Assembly: GCF_003966125.1 (NCBI RefSeq) | Contig: NZ_RXMA01000004.1 | Location: 186,001-250,000, forward strand | Source of the DNA: Azospirillum griseum | GTDB lineage: Bacteria; Pseudomonadota; Alphaproteobacteria; Azospirillales; Azospirillaceae | DNA: 64,000 nt | Direction: 5' to 3' | Shown here: in pieces, positions 1 through 9,089 of the stretch | Position numbering within the stretch: position 1 is the first letter of the stretch | How the letters are laid out: the number at the start of each line of letters is the position of its first letter | Notes under the pieces: generated by a model | Seen by the model: only the letters and a program-made list of their open reading frames with translations | Told to the model about the DNA's origin: nothing | The model's database searches: none | Program-made: the position numbers and the translations under genes

Positions 1-1
1 G

Positions 2-835
2 ATGGTCAACGGCTTGTTCCTGGCCTGCGGCGGCCTGGGCGCGGTGTTCGCCACCACACCGGTGCGCGCGCTGCTGGGCGTCACCGATTGGCGCGGCCTG
101 TTTTTGGGCCTTGCGGTGGCGACCGTGGTGGTGGCGGTTCTGCTGTTTCTGATCGTGCCTGAACGCCGCAACGCGGGCGGCGGACGCCTGACCGTTGGCG
201 CGCTGCTGAGCGGAACGGTTGCGGTGTTCCGCAGCCGTCGCTTCTGGGTGCTCGCCCCGTGCTGCGCAGGGGTTCAAGGGGCCTTTCTGAGCTACATCAG
301 CCTGTGGGCCGGGCCATGGTTGCGCGACGTTGACGGGTTGGATCGGTTGGCCGTGGCCAGCCATCTGCAACACGCGGCGGTGGCGATGGTGGCAGGCTTT
401 GCCTTGTTCGGCATGATCGCCGACGTCGCCCGGCGCGTCGGCCTGACTCCGCCCGCCGTGCAGACCATCGGCGTGTCCATCGCCCTGGTGACACAAACGG
501 CGATGGCGCTGGATGTGGGGGTGCCGCCGTGGCTGGGTTGGCCAGCCTACGCCTTTTTTGCCAGCGCGTCGGTGATGGGCTATTCGCTGCTGACCCAACG
601 CTTTCCGCCGGAATTGGCGGGACGGGTCAACACGGCGGTCAATCTGCTGATGTTCGTCGTCGCCTTCACCCTGCAACCGGCCATGGGCTGGGCGCTGGGT
701 CCTTTTGCCACCGGCAATGGCGGCTACGGGGCCGACGGCCATCGGCTGGTGATGCTGGCGGTGGTGGTGTTCCAGGTGGTGTGCGTCTTTGCGCCGCTGG
801 CGCTGAGGCGGAACGCCGATCCGGAAACCGCCTGA
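2..835 (+). CDS. MFS transporter, C-terminal part (cut by window edge)
   Basis: This is the C-terminal 277 residues or so of a major facilitator superfamily permease; its true start lies left of the window, and the methionine at the edge is probably internal. Hydrophobic segments alternate with short basic loops. There is a central cytoplasmic loop (residues about 55-80, with arginines and VPERRNAGGG) followed by six further membrane segments. The phrase FPPELAGRVNTA before a long hydrophobic segment is typical of the second MFS half. A full MFS protein has about 400 residues and 12 helices, so roughly a third is missing. The substrate cannot be told from what is visible. The next gene follows on the same strand after about 85 bases. 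Confidence 0.8.
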   Translation: MVNGLFLACGGLGAVFATTPVRALLGVTDWRGLFLGLAVATVVVAVLLFLIVPERRNAGGGRLTVGALLSGTVAVFRSRRFWVLAPCCAGVQGAFLSYISLWAGPWLRDVDGLDRLAVASHLQHAAVAMVAGFALFGMIADVARRVGLTPPAVQTIGVSIALVTQTAMALDVGVPPWLGWPAYAFFASASVMGYSLLTQRFPPELAGRVNTAVNLLMFVVAFTLQPAMGWALGPFATGNGGYGADGHRLVMLAVVVFQVVCVFAPLALRRNADPETA

Positions 836-919
836 TCCATCCTCAACGCATGGCTTTGCGACGGTCCATGCGGTTTGGCATCTTGTGCAACGGGTGGGAA
901 AGGCACATATCTGTCAATC

Positions 920-1222
920 ATGCAGATCAACGCTCAAAACCCGTCGTTTCCGGCGATCAAACCGCAAGTGCCGCTGACATCGGCCACGCAGTTGGCGTTG
1001 TCACCGGCGGTTCAAGCGGCGCAGCAGACCACGCCGGTTGTCCGCACCCAAACGGTGGCGGCCCCACAGGCCACCGGCAAATCCGAACAACCCCGGGACA
1101 CCCAGAACAGCACCAAAAACGGCCAGTCGATCGATACGAACGCGGCGGCTCTGGCGGCACAGGTGAACGGACAAGGCTACCGCAGTGCCCCGCGCGGTTC
1201 CTTGCTGAACGTCACGGTGTAA
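920..1222 (+). CDS. Small hypothetical protein, Gln/Ala/Thr-rich
   Basis: This encodes a 100-residue protein of unknown function, low in complexity and rich in Q, A, T, P and N, with no signal peptide, membrane segment or cysteine. I chose the ATG at 920 (product begins MQINAQNPS) over an in-frame ATG at 875. The extra 15 residues of the longer version look like untranslated leader, and the sequence GGGAAAGG lies in the right region upstream of 920. A strong terminator follows 45 bases after the stop, which supports a real transcription unit. The composition suggests a disordered protein. No function is assigned. Confidence 0.55.
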   Translation: MQINAQNPSFPAIKPQVPLTSATQLALSPAVQAAQQTTPVVRTQTVAAPQATGKSEQPRDTQNSTKNGQSIDTNAAALAAQVNGQGYRSAPRGSLLNVTV

Positions 1223-1267
1223 GCCGTCGGTTGCAGACAAACCGGCTTTTTGCTTTAAGAAAATCCA

Positions 1268-1302
1268 TAAAAAACCCCGCTCCTGTGGAGCGGGGTTTTT
1301 TG
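1268..1302 (+). terminator. Bidirectional rho-independent terminator
   Basis: A perfect hairpin with stem ACCCCGCTCC / GGAGCGGGGT and loop TGT is flanked by an A-run on the left and a T-run on the right. It can therefore end transcription from both sides, serving the small gene at 920 and the converging clpP-like gene. Confidence 0.92.
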
Positions 1303-1324
1303 TTGGTATGGATCGGCGGCGCGA

Positions 1325-1951
1325 TTACTTCAGCTCGTCCATGCCGTTGATGATGTGGCTGACGATGCCGTATTCCTTGGCCTCGTCCGACAGCATCCAG
1401 TAATTGCGGTCCGTGTCCTTGGCAACCTTGTCATAGGACTGGCCGGTTTCACGCGCGATGATGCGGTTCAGCCGCTCGCGCATGCGGATGATTTCCTTGG
1501 CCTCGATGGCGATGTCGGTGGCGCGGCCACCGGTTCCGCCCAAGGGCTGGTGGATCAGGAAACGGGTGTTCGGCAGGCAGAAACGGTTGTCCTTCTCCGC
1601 CGCCAGGAAAATATGGCAACCCGCGCTGGCGACCCAGCCGGTGCCGAGCATTTTGACGCGCGGCTTCACGAAACGGATCATGTCGTGGATGGTGTCGCCC
1701 GCCTCGACATGGCCGCCGGGGGAGTTCACCACAACGGTGATGTCGTCGTCGCTTTCATGCGCCAGCGCCAGAAGCTGCGCGGTCACGCCCTGGGCCAGCT
1801 TCATGTCGATCTGGCCGAAAATCAGCACGGTGCGCGCCTTGAACAGCGATTGCTGAATGGCGGCGAACGGCGGCGGGGCGGTGTCCTTGGACTTCTCGTC
1901 CGGCTCGTTCTCGGGTTCGTCGTCGAACCGGGTGTATCCGACCTGCGCCAT
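1325..1951 (-). CDS. clpP: ClpP-type ATP-dependent protease proteolytic subunit
   Basis: A 208-residue member of the ClpP serine peptidase family, which forms the barrel-shaped cytoplasmic degradation chamber fed by Clp ATPases. The nucleophile serine sits in GWVASAG, the histidine in LIHQPLGG, and the aspartate in KDTDRNYW just before the family signature EAKEYGIV. The N-terminal 30 residues are acidic and charged, unlike a classical propeptide. The ATG at 1951 is preceded by GGGAGAAG at good spacing, so I prefer it to an ATG 26 codons upstream. No clpX, lon or tig lies nearby, so this is likely a second, stand-alone ClpP paralogue. The nucleophile motif VASAG differs from the common QASSMG, but the triad is intact. 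Confidence 0.88.
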   Translation of the reverse strand: MAQVGYTRFDDEPENEPDEKSKDTAPPPFAAIQQSLFKARTVLIFGQIDMKLAQGVTAQLLALAHESDDDITVVVNSPGGHVEAGDTIHDMIRFVKPRVKMLGTGWVASAGCHIFLAAEKDNRFCLPNTRFLIHQPLGGTGGRATDIAIEAKEIIRMRERLNRIIARETGQSYDKVAKDTDRNYWMLSDEAKEYGIVSHIINGMDELK

Positions 1952-2180
1952 TGATGTACTTCTCCCTGGTGTCGCACTCCCAAGCTTACCGAGAAGCCGG
2001 GATTTCGGAAACCTGACTGTTCTGACCATGGTGCCGCATGGCGCCTCGCATGGTTCACCACATAGCCCGTATCGGGTTCCGGTTCAACGCCCGGTGACGG
2101 CAAAATCGACAGGCGCGTTGACGCCAGCCGCCGCCAGTCCCCACAGTGGGGTCGAGGACACAGTCGAAAGCAGCAGGGGC

Positions 2181-3053
2181 ATGACGCGCATGAACGGATC
2201 ACCTGCGGACTCGGTCGGCGCGATGGGGGTGTCGGTCATCATCGCCGCCCACCGGGCGCACGACACCATCGCCCGCGCGGTGAACAGCCTGCTGGCGCAA
2301 AGCTGGCCCCACTGGCAGGCGGTGATCGTCAGCGACGACGGAACCGATTACCGGCCAACCCTGACGGCGGCGGGCATCGACGACCCCCGCCTGACCTTCA
2401 CCGGAACCGGGCGGATCGGGGCCGGGGCACCGGCGGCGCGCAACGCCGGGTTGGCGGCGGCCACCCTGCCCCTGATCGCGCCGCTCGACGCCGACGACCG
2501 CTTTCAGCCCGCGCGGCTGGCCACGCTCGCCCCGCTGGCCTGGGCGCGCGGGGCCGCGTTCGACAACGTCGCCGTGGTCCGCGACGAGGATGATTCGCCC
2601 CTGTCGATCCTGTTTCCCGAGACGGACGGCGTGGTGGAGTTCGACGCCGCCGCCTTCCTTGCCACCTCGGTCCCGATGTTTCCGCTGGTGCGCCGCGCGC
2701 TGTGCCCGGGGTGGGAGGAGGATGTCAATTTTTGCGACGATGTGGTGTTCAACGTCCAAACGCTGGACCGCAGCGGTCCGGTCCCCTTGGTGCGCACCCC
2801 GCTCTATGAATACCGCCAACGCGCCGGGTCCATCACCTTTTCCGCCGACAGCGGCGCGCGGGCCGATGGGTGTTACCGCCATGTGCTGGACCGGCTGGCG
2901 GGCGACGGTCTGCGCATCGCCGACCCGGATCTGCGCGCCCGATTCGCGGCGGCGGTGGAGGCCAAACGCGCCCGCAACGCCGCCTACACCGCCGCGTTCC
3001 AGGCCGGGCGCTGCGCCAATTTCCAGGAATTCCTGACCCTGAACGAGTCGTGA
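2181..3053 (+). CDS. Glycosyltransferase family 2 protein
   Basis: A 290-residue GT-A fold glycosyltransferase with the family-2 layout. The N-terminal strand VSVIIAAHRAHDTIARAVNSLL is followed by the sugar-nucleotide site VIVSDDGTD, then GAPAARNAGLAAA and PLDADDRFQP, where the metal-binding DxD equivalent is DADD. The acceptor part contains CDDVVFNV. I placed the start at the ATG at 2181 after a GGGG-type ribosome site; an ATG at 2190 is equally possible. Donor and acceptor are unknown. It stands alone between clpP and an efflux operon, so context gives no hint of the polysaccharide served. Confidence 0.8.
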   Translation: MTRMNGSPADSVGAMGVSVIIAAHRAHDTIARAVNSLLAQSWPHWQAVIVSDDGTDYRPTLTAAGIDDPRLTFTGTGRIGAGAPAARNAGLAAATLPLIAPLDADDRFQPARLATLAPLAWARGAAFDNVAVVRDEDDSPLSILFPETDGVVEFDAAAFLATSVPMFPLVRRALCPGWEEDVNFCDDVVFNVQTLDRSGPVPLVRTPLYEYRQRAGSITFSADSGARADGCYRHVLDRLAGDGLRIADPDLRARFAAAVEAKRARNAAYTAAFQAGRCANFQEFLTLNES

Positions 3054-3204
3054 ACGGCAAGCCCCATGGCGACAACCCCGCCCTGATGCGGTTGCGGTTG
3101 GAACCATCTCGACATCGGAACTGAACTGAACGATATAGTTTAGTTTGCCGGGGTGCCGCCTGATTGCGCGCCGGTTGAAACGAAACGTCGTTCGGATCCC
3201 GTCC

Positions 3205-4356
3205 ATGCGTCATTCGCTCCGCATCCTCGCCCTTCTCGTTCTCGCCGCGTTGGGCGGTGGCGCTTACTGGCATTTCGTCAAGCAGGGCGGAACCGTGCCC
3301 GAACTGGTGGCGCTGCTGAAAAGCCATGGCGTGCCGATTCCGGGAGAGATCGGCGCGGCCAAGCCCGCCGCCCCGGCCGGGCCGCCCCCCGGCGGTGCCC
3401 CGCCGATGCCGGTGGAGGCCACGCCGGTCCGCATCGGCGCGGTTGCCCGCTCGGTCACGGCGGTCGGCTCGCTGCTGTCCAACGAATCGGTGGTCGTCCG
3501 GCCCGAAATCGCCGGTCGCGTCGCTGAGATCACCTTCCAGGAGGGCCAGCGCGTCACCAAGGGCGCGATCCTGGTCCGGCTCGACGACTCCATCGCGCGG
3601 GCCACGCTCGCCCAGGCCCAGGCCAGCATCGCCTTTTCCCGCGCGGAACTGTCGCGCGCCGATCAGTTGGTGCGCCAGAACACCGGCCCGATCCGCACCC
3701 GCGAGCAGGCGGCGGCCAAGCTGCTGGCGGACGAGGCGGCGGTGCAGCTCGCCAAGGCCCAGTTGGACAAGCTGGTGCTGACCGCCCCGTTCGACGGCGT
3801 GCTGGGGCTGCGCAAGGTGTCGATCGGCGATTTCGTCCAGTCCGGCAAGGACATCGTCAATCTGGAAGCCATCGACACGCTGAAACTGGATTTCCGCGTC
3901 CCGGAAATGTTCCTGCCCACCGTGAAGATCGGCCAGACGGTGAAGGTCTCGGTCGACGCCTTTGCCGGGCGCAGCTTTGACGGCGAGGTCTACGCCATCG
4001 ATCCGCTGGTCGATGTGAACGGCCGCGCCGTGGTCATCCGCGCCCGCATCGCCAACCCCGACGGCGCGCTGCGCCCCGGCCTGTTCGCCCGTGTCGCCCT
4101 GACGCTGACCGTCGTGCCCGACGCCGTGCTGATCCCCGAACAGGCCATCGTCGCCTTCGGCAAGGAGCAGTTCGTGTTCAAGGTGGTGGACGGCAAGGCG
4201 ACGCAAACCAAGGTCACGCTGGGCGAACGCCGCAACGCCGAGGTGGAGATCGCCCAGGGCCTGAAGGCCGGGGATGTCGTCGTCACGGCAGGCCAACTGA
4301 AGATTCGCGACGGCGCGCCGGTGGCGGTCGTCAACGCCAAACCGTCGGGGAGCTGA
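3205..4356 (+). CDS. RND efflux periplasmic adaptor (membrane fusion protein)
   Basis: A 383-residue HlyD/AcrA-type adaptor that would link an inner-membrane RND pump to an outer-membrane channel. It has an N-terminal membrane anchor (residues about 5-22) and a Pro/Ala-rich linker. A lipoyl/barrel half follows (SVVVRPEIAGRVAEITFQEGQRV), then an alpha-helical hairpin rich in A, Q and L (residues 130-190), the second barrel half (LTAPFDGVLGLRKVSIGDFV) and a beta-barrel with a membrane-proximal domain. I chose the ATG at 3205 because the anchor begins there; an upstream ATG would add 20 basic residues. The pump gene starts four bases after the stop, so the two are co-transcribed. No TolC-like gene is present. 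Confidence 0.9.
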   Translation: MRHSLRILALLVLAALGGGAYWHFVKQGGTVPELVALLKSHGVPIPGEIGAAKPAAPAGPPPGGAPPMPVEATPVRIGAVARSVTAVGSLLSNESVVVRPEIAGRVAEITFQEGQRVTKGAILVRLDDSIARATLAQAQASIAFSRAELSRADQLVRQNTGPIRTREQAAAKLLADEAAVQLAKAQLDKLVLTAPFDGVLGLRKVSIGDFVQSGKDIVNLEAIDTLKLDFRVPEMFLPTVKIGQTVKVSVDAFAGRSFDGEVYAIDPLVDVNGRAVVIRARIANPDGALRPGLFARVALTLTVVPDAVLIPEQAIVAFGKEQFVFKVVDGKATQTKVTLGERRNAEVEIAQGLKAGDVVVTAGQLKIRDGAPVAVVNAKPSGS

Positions 4357-4360
4357 CGCC

Positions 4361-7300
4361 ATGGTTCTGTCCGACATTTCGGTCCGCCGCCCGGTTTTGG
4401 CCACGGTGATGAGTCTGGCGCTGATGCTGATCGGCATCGTGTCCTACCAACGCCTGTCGGTGCGCGAATACCCCAAGATCGACGAGCCGGTCGTCACCGT
4501 CGAGACGACCTACAAGGGTGCCTCGGCCCAGATCATCGAAAGCCAGGTCACGCAAACGCTGGAAGACAGTTTGGCGGGGATCGAGGGCATCGACGTCATG
4601 TCCTCCATCAGCCGGGCGGAGAAATCGCAGATCACCCTGCGGTTCCGGCTGGACCGCAACGTGGACGTCGCCGCCAGCGACGTGCGCGACCGGGTGGGCC
4701 GCGTGCGCGCCGCCCTGCCGTCGGAAATCGACGAACCGGTGATCGCCAAGGTCGAGGCCGACGCCCAACCCATCCTCTACCTCGCCTTTTCGTCCGACCG
4801 GCACACGCCGTTGGACGTCACCGACTTCGCCGACCGTTACGTCAAGGACCGCTTGCAGAACCTGCCGGGCGTGGCCCAGGTCCGCATCTTTGGCGAACGG
4901 CGCTTCGCCATGCGGCTGTGGCTCGACCCGCAGCGGATGGCGGCCTATCGGGTGACCCCGCAGGATGTGGAAAACGCGCTGCGCAAGCAGAACGTCGAAA
5001 TCCCGGCGGGGCGCGTCGAAAGCGTGGCGCGCGAGTTCACCGTGGTGTCGGAAACCGACCTGCGCACGCCCGAGGAGTTCGAACGCATCATCCTGCGCGA
5101 CGACAGCGGTTATCTGGTGCGTCTGCGCGACGTCGGCCGGGCGGAAATCGGCCCGCTCGACGAACGGGTCAGCGCCCGCTTCAACGGGCGCGGGGCCGTC
5201 GCCATCGGTGTCGTCAAGCAATCCACCGCCAACCCGCTGGACGTGTCGAAGGCGGTCAACAGTGCCCTGGGAGCCATCCGCGCCGCCCTGCCCGACGGCA
5301 TGGGGGTGGAGGTGGCCTATGACAGCTCCGTCTTCATCTCCAAATCCATCGACGCGGTGTTCAGCACGATCTTTGAAGCCATCGCGCTGGTCGTGCTGGT
5401 GATTTTCTTCTTCCTGCGCTCCCTGCGGGCCACGCTGGTCCCGCTGGTGACGATCCCGGTGTCGCTGATCGGCGGCTTCGCCCTGATGTACGCCTTCGGC
5501 TTTTCGATCAACACCCTGACCCTGCTGTCGATGGTGCTGGCGATCGGCCTGGTGGTCGATGACGCCATCGTCATGCTGGAAAACATCTTCCGTTACGTGG
5601 AAGAGGGCATGCACCCCTTCCAGGCGGCGTTGAAGGGGTCGAAGGAAATCGGCTTCGCCGTCATCGCCATGACCATCACGCTGGCGGCGGTGTACGCCCC
5701 CATCGGCTTCATGACCGGGCGCACCGGGCGGCTCTTCACCGAATTTGCCCTGACGCTGGCCGGGGCGGTGATCGTGTCGGGCTTTGTCGCGCTGACGCTG
5801 TCGCCGATGATGTGCTCCAAGCTGTTGAAGCACGAGACCAAGCATAATTTTCTGTATCGGTTGATCGAAGGTTTCCTGGTCGGCATGACCAACGCCTATC
5901 GGGGCCTGCTGCGCCTGTCGCTGCGGGCGCGGCCGCTGGTGCTGCTGATCGGGGCGGGGGTGGCGGCGGCCAGCTACACCCTGTTCACCGGCCTGAAATC
6001 GGAACTGTCGCCGGTGGAGGATCGCGGGACCATCGTCGGCATCGCCATCGCGCCGGAAGGCTCGACGCTGGATTACACCATGAGCTACGCCCAGCGGATG
6101 GAGGGGCTGTTCCGCGCCATCCCGGTGGTGGAGAAGTTTTTCGTCGTCGTCGGCTTTCCGGTGGTCAACCAGGGCATCGCCTTCGTCCGCCTGATCGATT
6201 GGGATCAGCGCGAGGTGAAGCAGCAGGCGATCACCGCCCAGCTTTTTCCCAAGATGTTCGGGATTCCCGGCATCCTCGGCTTCGTCACCAACCCGCCGTC
6301 ACTGGGGCAAAGCCCGATCGACAAACCGGTCAACTTCGTCATCCAAACCTCTCTGCCTTTTGACGAGTTGCAGAAGATGGTCAACGCGATGATGGCGGAG
6401 GCGCGGAACTTCCCCGGCCTGACCAACCTCGACACCGACCTGAAGCTGAACAAGCCGGAGCTGCGCATCTCGCTGGACCGCGACAAGGCCGCCGACCTTG
6501 GCGTGGATGTGGACACGGTCGGGCGGACGCTGGAAACCCTGCTGGGCGGGCGTCAGGTCACGCGCTTCAAGAAGGACGGCAAGCAGTATGACGTGATCGT
6601 CCAGGTCGCCAATGTGGACCGCCGCAACCCGGACGACATCGCCTCGATCTATGTGCGCGGCGGGACCACGACGGCGGGCGGGGCCGCGCCGATGATTTCG
6701 CTGGCCAATCTGGTGCATGTGGACGAACGGGTGGCCCCGAAGGAGCTGAACCACTTCAACAAGCTGCGGTCGGCCAGCATCACCGCCACGCTTGCCCCCG
6801 GCACCTCGCTGGGTGAAGCGCTGGCGGTGATGCAGGCGGCGGCGCAAAAGGTTCTGCCGCCGACCGCGCAGACCGACTATGCCGGGCAAAGCCGCGAGTT
6901 CCGGGAATCGGCGACCGGCCTCTATTTCGTCTTCATCCTGGCCTTGGCCTTCATCTATCTGGTGCTGGCCGCCCAGTTCGAAAGCTTCATCGACCCGTTC
7001 GTCATCATGCTGACGGTCCCGCTGTCGATGACCGGCGCGCTCGCCGCCCTGCAGATGAGCGGCGGGACGATGAACGTCTACAGCCAGATCGGCTTGGTGA
7101 CGCTGGTCGGTCTCATCACCAAGCACGGCATCCTGATCGTGGAGTTCGCCAACCAGCTCCAGCGCAGCGGCGTGGACATCCGCAAGGCGGTGGAGGAAGC
7201 CGCCGTGCTGCGCCTGCGCCCGATCCTGATGACCACCGGGGCCATGGTGCTGGGCGCGGTCCCGCTCGCCAACGCCCACGGGGCCGGTGCGGAAAGCCGT

Positions 7301-7477
7301 CAGGCCATTGGTGCGGTGATCGTCGGCGGCATGACGTTGGGCACGCTGCTGACCCTGTTCGTGGTCCCCACCGTCTACAGCTACATCGCCAAGAAGAAGC
7401 CCTTCCCAGCCGACGAGGCGATGGACGACCACACCCCGCCCGCGCCCAGCCACGCCGCCACCCACCCGGCGGAGTGA
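4361..7477 (+). CDS. RND multidrug efflux inner-membrane pump
   Basis: A 1038-residue proton-driven pump of the HAE1/AcrB-MexB family, of full family length. It starts with the usual amphipathic segment and first helix (SDISVRRPVLATVMSLALM). The proton-relay motif GLVVDDAIVMLENIF is present in helix 4. A second half repeats the topology (LVLAAQFESFIDPFVIMLTVPLSM; GLITKHGILIVEFAN). The large periplasmic loops carry the porter and docking domains. The substrate is not readable from sequence. It is coupled to the adaptor gene just upstream and is followed by a hairpin terminator. An outer-membrane factor must come from elsewhere. Confidence 0.94.
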   Translation: MVLSDISVRRPVLATVMSLALMLIGIVSYQRLSVREYPKIDEPVVTVETTYKGASAQIIESQVTQTLEDSLAGIEGIDVMSSISRAEKSQITLRFRLDRNVDVAASDVRDRVGRVRAALPSEIDEPVIAKVEADAQPILYLAFSSDRHTPLDVTDFADRYVKDRLQNLPGVAQVRIFGERRFAMRLWLDPQRMAAYRVTPQDVENALRKQNVEIPAGRVESVAREFTVVSETDLRTPEEFERIILRDDSGYLVRLRDVGRAEIGPLDERVSARFNGRGAVAIGVVKQSTANPLDVSKAVNSALGAIRAALPDGMGVEVAYDSSVFISKSIDAVFSTIFEAIALVVLVIFFFLRSLRATLVPLVTIPVSLIGGFALMYAFGFSINTLTLLSMVLAIGLVVDDAIVMLENIFRYVEEGMHPFQAALKGSKEIGFAVIAMTITLAAVYAPIGFMTGRTGRLFTEFALTLAGAVIVSGFVALTLSPMMCSKLLKHETKHNFLYRLIEGFLVGMTNAYRGLLRLSLRARPLVLLIGAGVAAASYTLFTGLKSELSPVEDRGTIVGIAIAPEGSTLDYTMSYAQRMEGLFRAIPVVEKFFVVVGFPVVNQGIAFVRLIDWDQREVKQQAITAQLFPKMFGIPGILGFVTNPPSLGQSPIDKPVNFVIQTSLPFDELQKMVNAMMAEARNFPGLTNLDTDLKLNKPELRISLDRDKAADLGVDVDTVGRTLETLLGGRQVTRFKKDGKQYDVIVQVANVDRRNPDDIASIYVRGGTTTAGGAAPMISLANLVHVDERVAPKELNHFNKLRSASITATLAPGTSLGEALAVMQAAAQKVLPPTAQTDYAGQSREFRESATGLYFVFILALAFIYLVLAAQFESFIDPFVIMLTVPLSMTGALAALQMSGGTMNVYSQIGLVTLVGLITKHGILIVEFANQLQRSGVDIRKAVEEAAVLRLRPILMTTGAMVLGAVPLANAHGAGAESRQAIGAVIVGGMTLGTLLTLFVVPTVYSYIAKKKPFPADEAMDDHTPPAPSHAATHPAE

Positions 7478-7506
7478 GCGACAAGCAGGCTGTTCGGGCT
7501 GCCATC

Positions 7507-7544
7507 GGGCGGGAGCGCACCAGCGCCCCGCCCCTTTCTTTTTT
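7507..7544 (+). terminator. Rho-independent terminator of the RND operon
   Basis: The stem GGGCGGG(A)GCGC pairs with GCGCCCCGCCC around the loop ACCA, with a single bulged A, and is followed by CTTTCTTTTTT. It lies 30 bases after the RND pump stop. Confidence 0.8.
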
Positions 7545-7646
7545 GCCGCGCTCTCAGGCCGCCACGGCGCCGCCGCGCGCCGGTTGGTGTTGACGGGGAA
7601 CATTGCCTGCGCATGCTGAACCCTGTCTTGTCAGGAGTGTCCGCCG

Positions 7647-8999
7647 ATGCGCCGTCTTCTCACCGCTTTGTCGCTGTGCCTGCTCGCCGCCGCCCCGGCG
7701 TTGGCGGCCACCAGCCGCCCCGGCTGGGTCGAATCCGAGCTGTACGGCTTCAATCACCCGCTCGCCCAGGCGCAACCGGCCGAGGTGGCGACGAAGATGG
7801 ACAAGATGGCGGTGTCGCCCTTTGCCTTTTACCGGGGAACGGCGCATCTGTTTTACCGCGACATGGCCAACCTGCCGCCGTCGGCCTACCTCAACACCGC
7901 CACCGCGCGGGTGTGGATCGACGGCGACCTGCATCTGCAAAATTACGGCGGCGTCCGTGATTCGGCGGGCAACGACGTGTTCGACATCTCCGATTTCGAT
8001 GAATCCTACATCGGGCCGTATGTCTGGGATGTCCGCCGCATGGCGGTCAGCCTGGTGCTGGCGGCGCGCGAGCTGGGTTTCTCCCAGACCGATCAAAACA
8101 GCCTGATCGACCAGTTCGTTGACAGCTATCTGAACAAGCTGGGCGACTTCAAGGGAACCGACGACGAAAAATCCTATCGGCTGAAGGCCGGGGACCTGTC
8201 GAACGTCGCCAAGGACGTCGTGCAGAAGGTGGGCAAGAAGAACCGGAGTGATTTCCTGGCCAAATACAGCGCCGTCAGCGGGGGTGTGCGTCGGTTCAAC
8301 ACCGATGCGTCGTTGGTGATGCCGCCGTCCGCCACCGCCATCGGCGCGGCGATGCCCGCCTACATCGCCTCCATCGCGTCCGGCAAACGGCAGCCCGCAG
8401 CCTTCTACACCGTCAAGGACGCCCGGCAACGGATGGGATCGGGCGTCGGCAGCCTGGGCCGCGCCCGTTATTGGGTGCTGATCGAAGGGGCGACCACCAG
8501 CGCCGACGATGACGTCATTCTGGAGATGAAGGAGATGGGAAGCAGTGCGGTGGCGCTGGCCAATCCCGGCGGCCTGCCCGCCACCGCCTATGGCAACCAT
8601 GAGGGCGCGCGGGTGGCGATGAGCAACAAGGCTGGCCTGACCAACACCGATCCGTTGATCGGCTCCACGACGATCAATGGGAAGGATTTCTTCGTGAAAG
8701 AAAAGTCCCCGTTTCAACAAGACTTCGATTACACCGCCCTGAAAGGCAATCTGGGGAATTTCAAGGACACCGTCGCGGCGATGGGCAAAATCCTGGCCAA
8801 GACCCACGCTCTGGCCGATCAGGATTACGACTCCGCCCTCATCCCCTTCAGCCAGGACAAGCAGATCACCGACGTGGTCGTGTCGACCTCGGGCTTCAAG
8901 GCGGAAACGCGGGCGTTCGCCACCGACTACGCCGATCAGGTGCAGTTGGACCACGCCGCCCTGCTGGCCGCCCGCGCGGCGGGCCGTCCACTGTATTGA
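7647..8999 (+). CDS. Exported DUF2252 family protein
   Basis: A 450-residue protein with a clear Sec signal peptide (RR, then a leucine/alanine core, ending ALA about residue 21). The DUF2252 motifs FYRGTAHLFYRDM, WIDGDLHLQNYG and DISDFDES follow. DUF2252 is thought to share the fold of aminoglycoside phosphotransferase-type kinases. The aspartates in GDLHLQN and DFDES would be the catalytic-loop and metal-binding candidates. The function of the family is unknown. Most DUF2252 proteins I know of lack a signal peptide, so periplasmic placement is notable, because ATP is scarce there. It is monocistronic, between an efflux operon terminator and a sensor kinase. Confidence 0.85.
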   Translation: MRRLLTALSLCLLAAAPALAATSRPGWVESELYGFNHPLAQAQPAEVATKMDKMAVSPFAFYRGTAHLFYRDMANLPPSAYLNTATARVWIDGDLHLQNYGGVRDSAGNDVFDISDFDESYIGPYVWDVRRMAVSLVLAARELGFSQTDQNSLIDQFVDSYLNKLGDFKGTDDEKSYRLKAGDLSNVAKDVVQKVGKKNRSDFLAKYSAVSGGVRRFNTDASLVMPPSATAIGAAMPAYIASIASGKRQPAAFYTVKDARQRMGSGVGSLGRARYWVLIEGATTSADDDVILEMKEMGSSAVALANPGGLPATAYGNHEGARVAMSNKAGLTNTDPLIGSTTINGKDFFVKEKSPFQQDFDYTALKGNLGNFKDTVAAMGKILAKTHALADQDYDSALIPFSQDKQITDVVVSTSGFKAETRAFATDYADQVQLDHAALLAARAAGRPLY

Positions 9000-9089
9000 G
9001 GTCCGGTCCGCTGGCCCGATGCCGTGGCACCCGGTGATGATCCTTCATAAGCGGAGAAAACACGGATAGACTTTCGCCCATCGGCGTCG

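Noticed and set aside
870..900. A sigma-54-like TGGCAT...TGCA before the small gene at 920.
   Set aside because: The GG-to-GC spacing is two bases short of the sigma-54 requirement.
4331..5845. A minus-strand open frame of about 500 codons inside the RND pump gene.
   Set aside because: The His/Gln/Asp-rich product is the antisense shadow of the RND gene; no ribosome site or homology signal.
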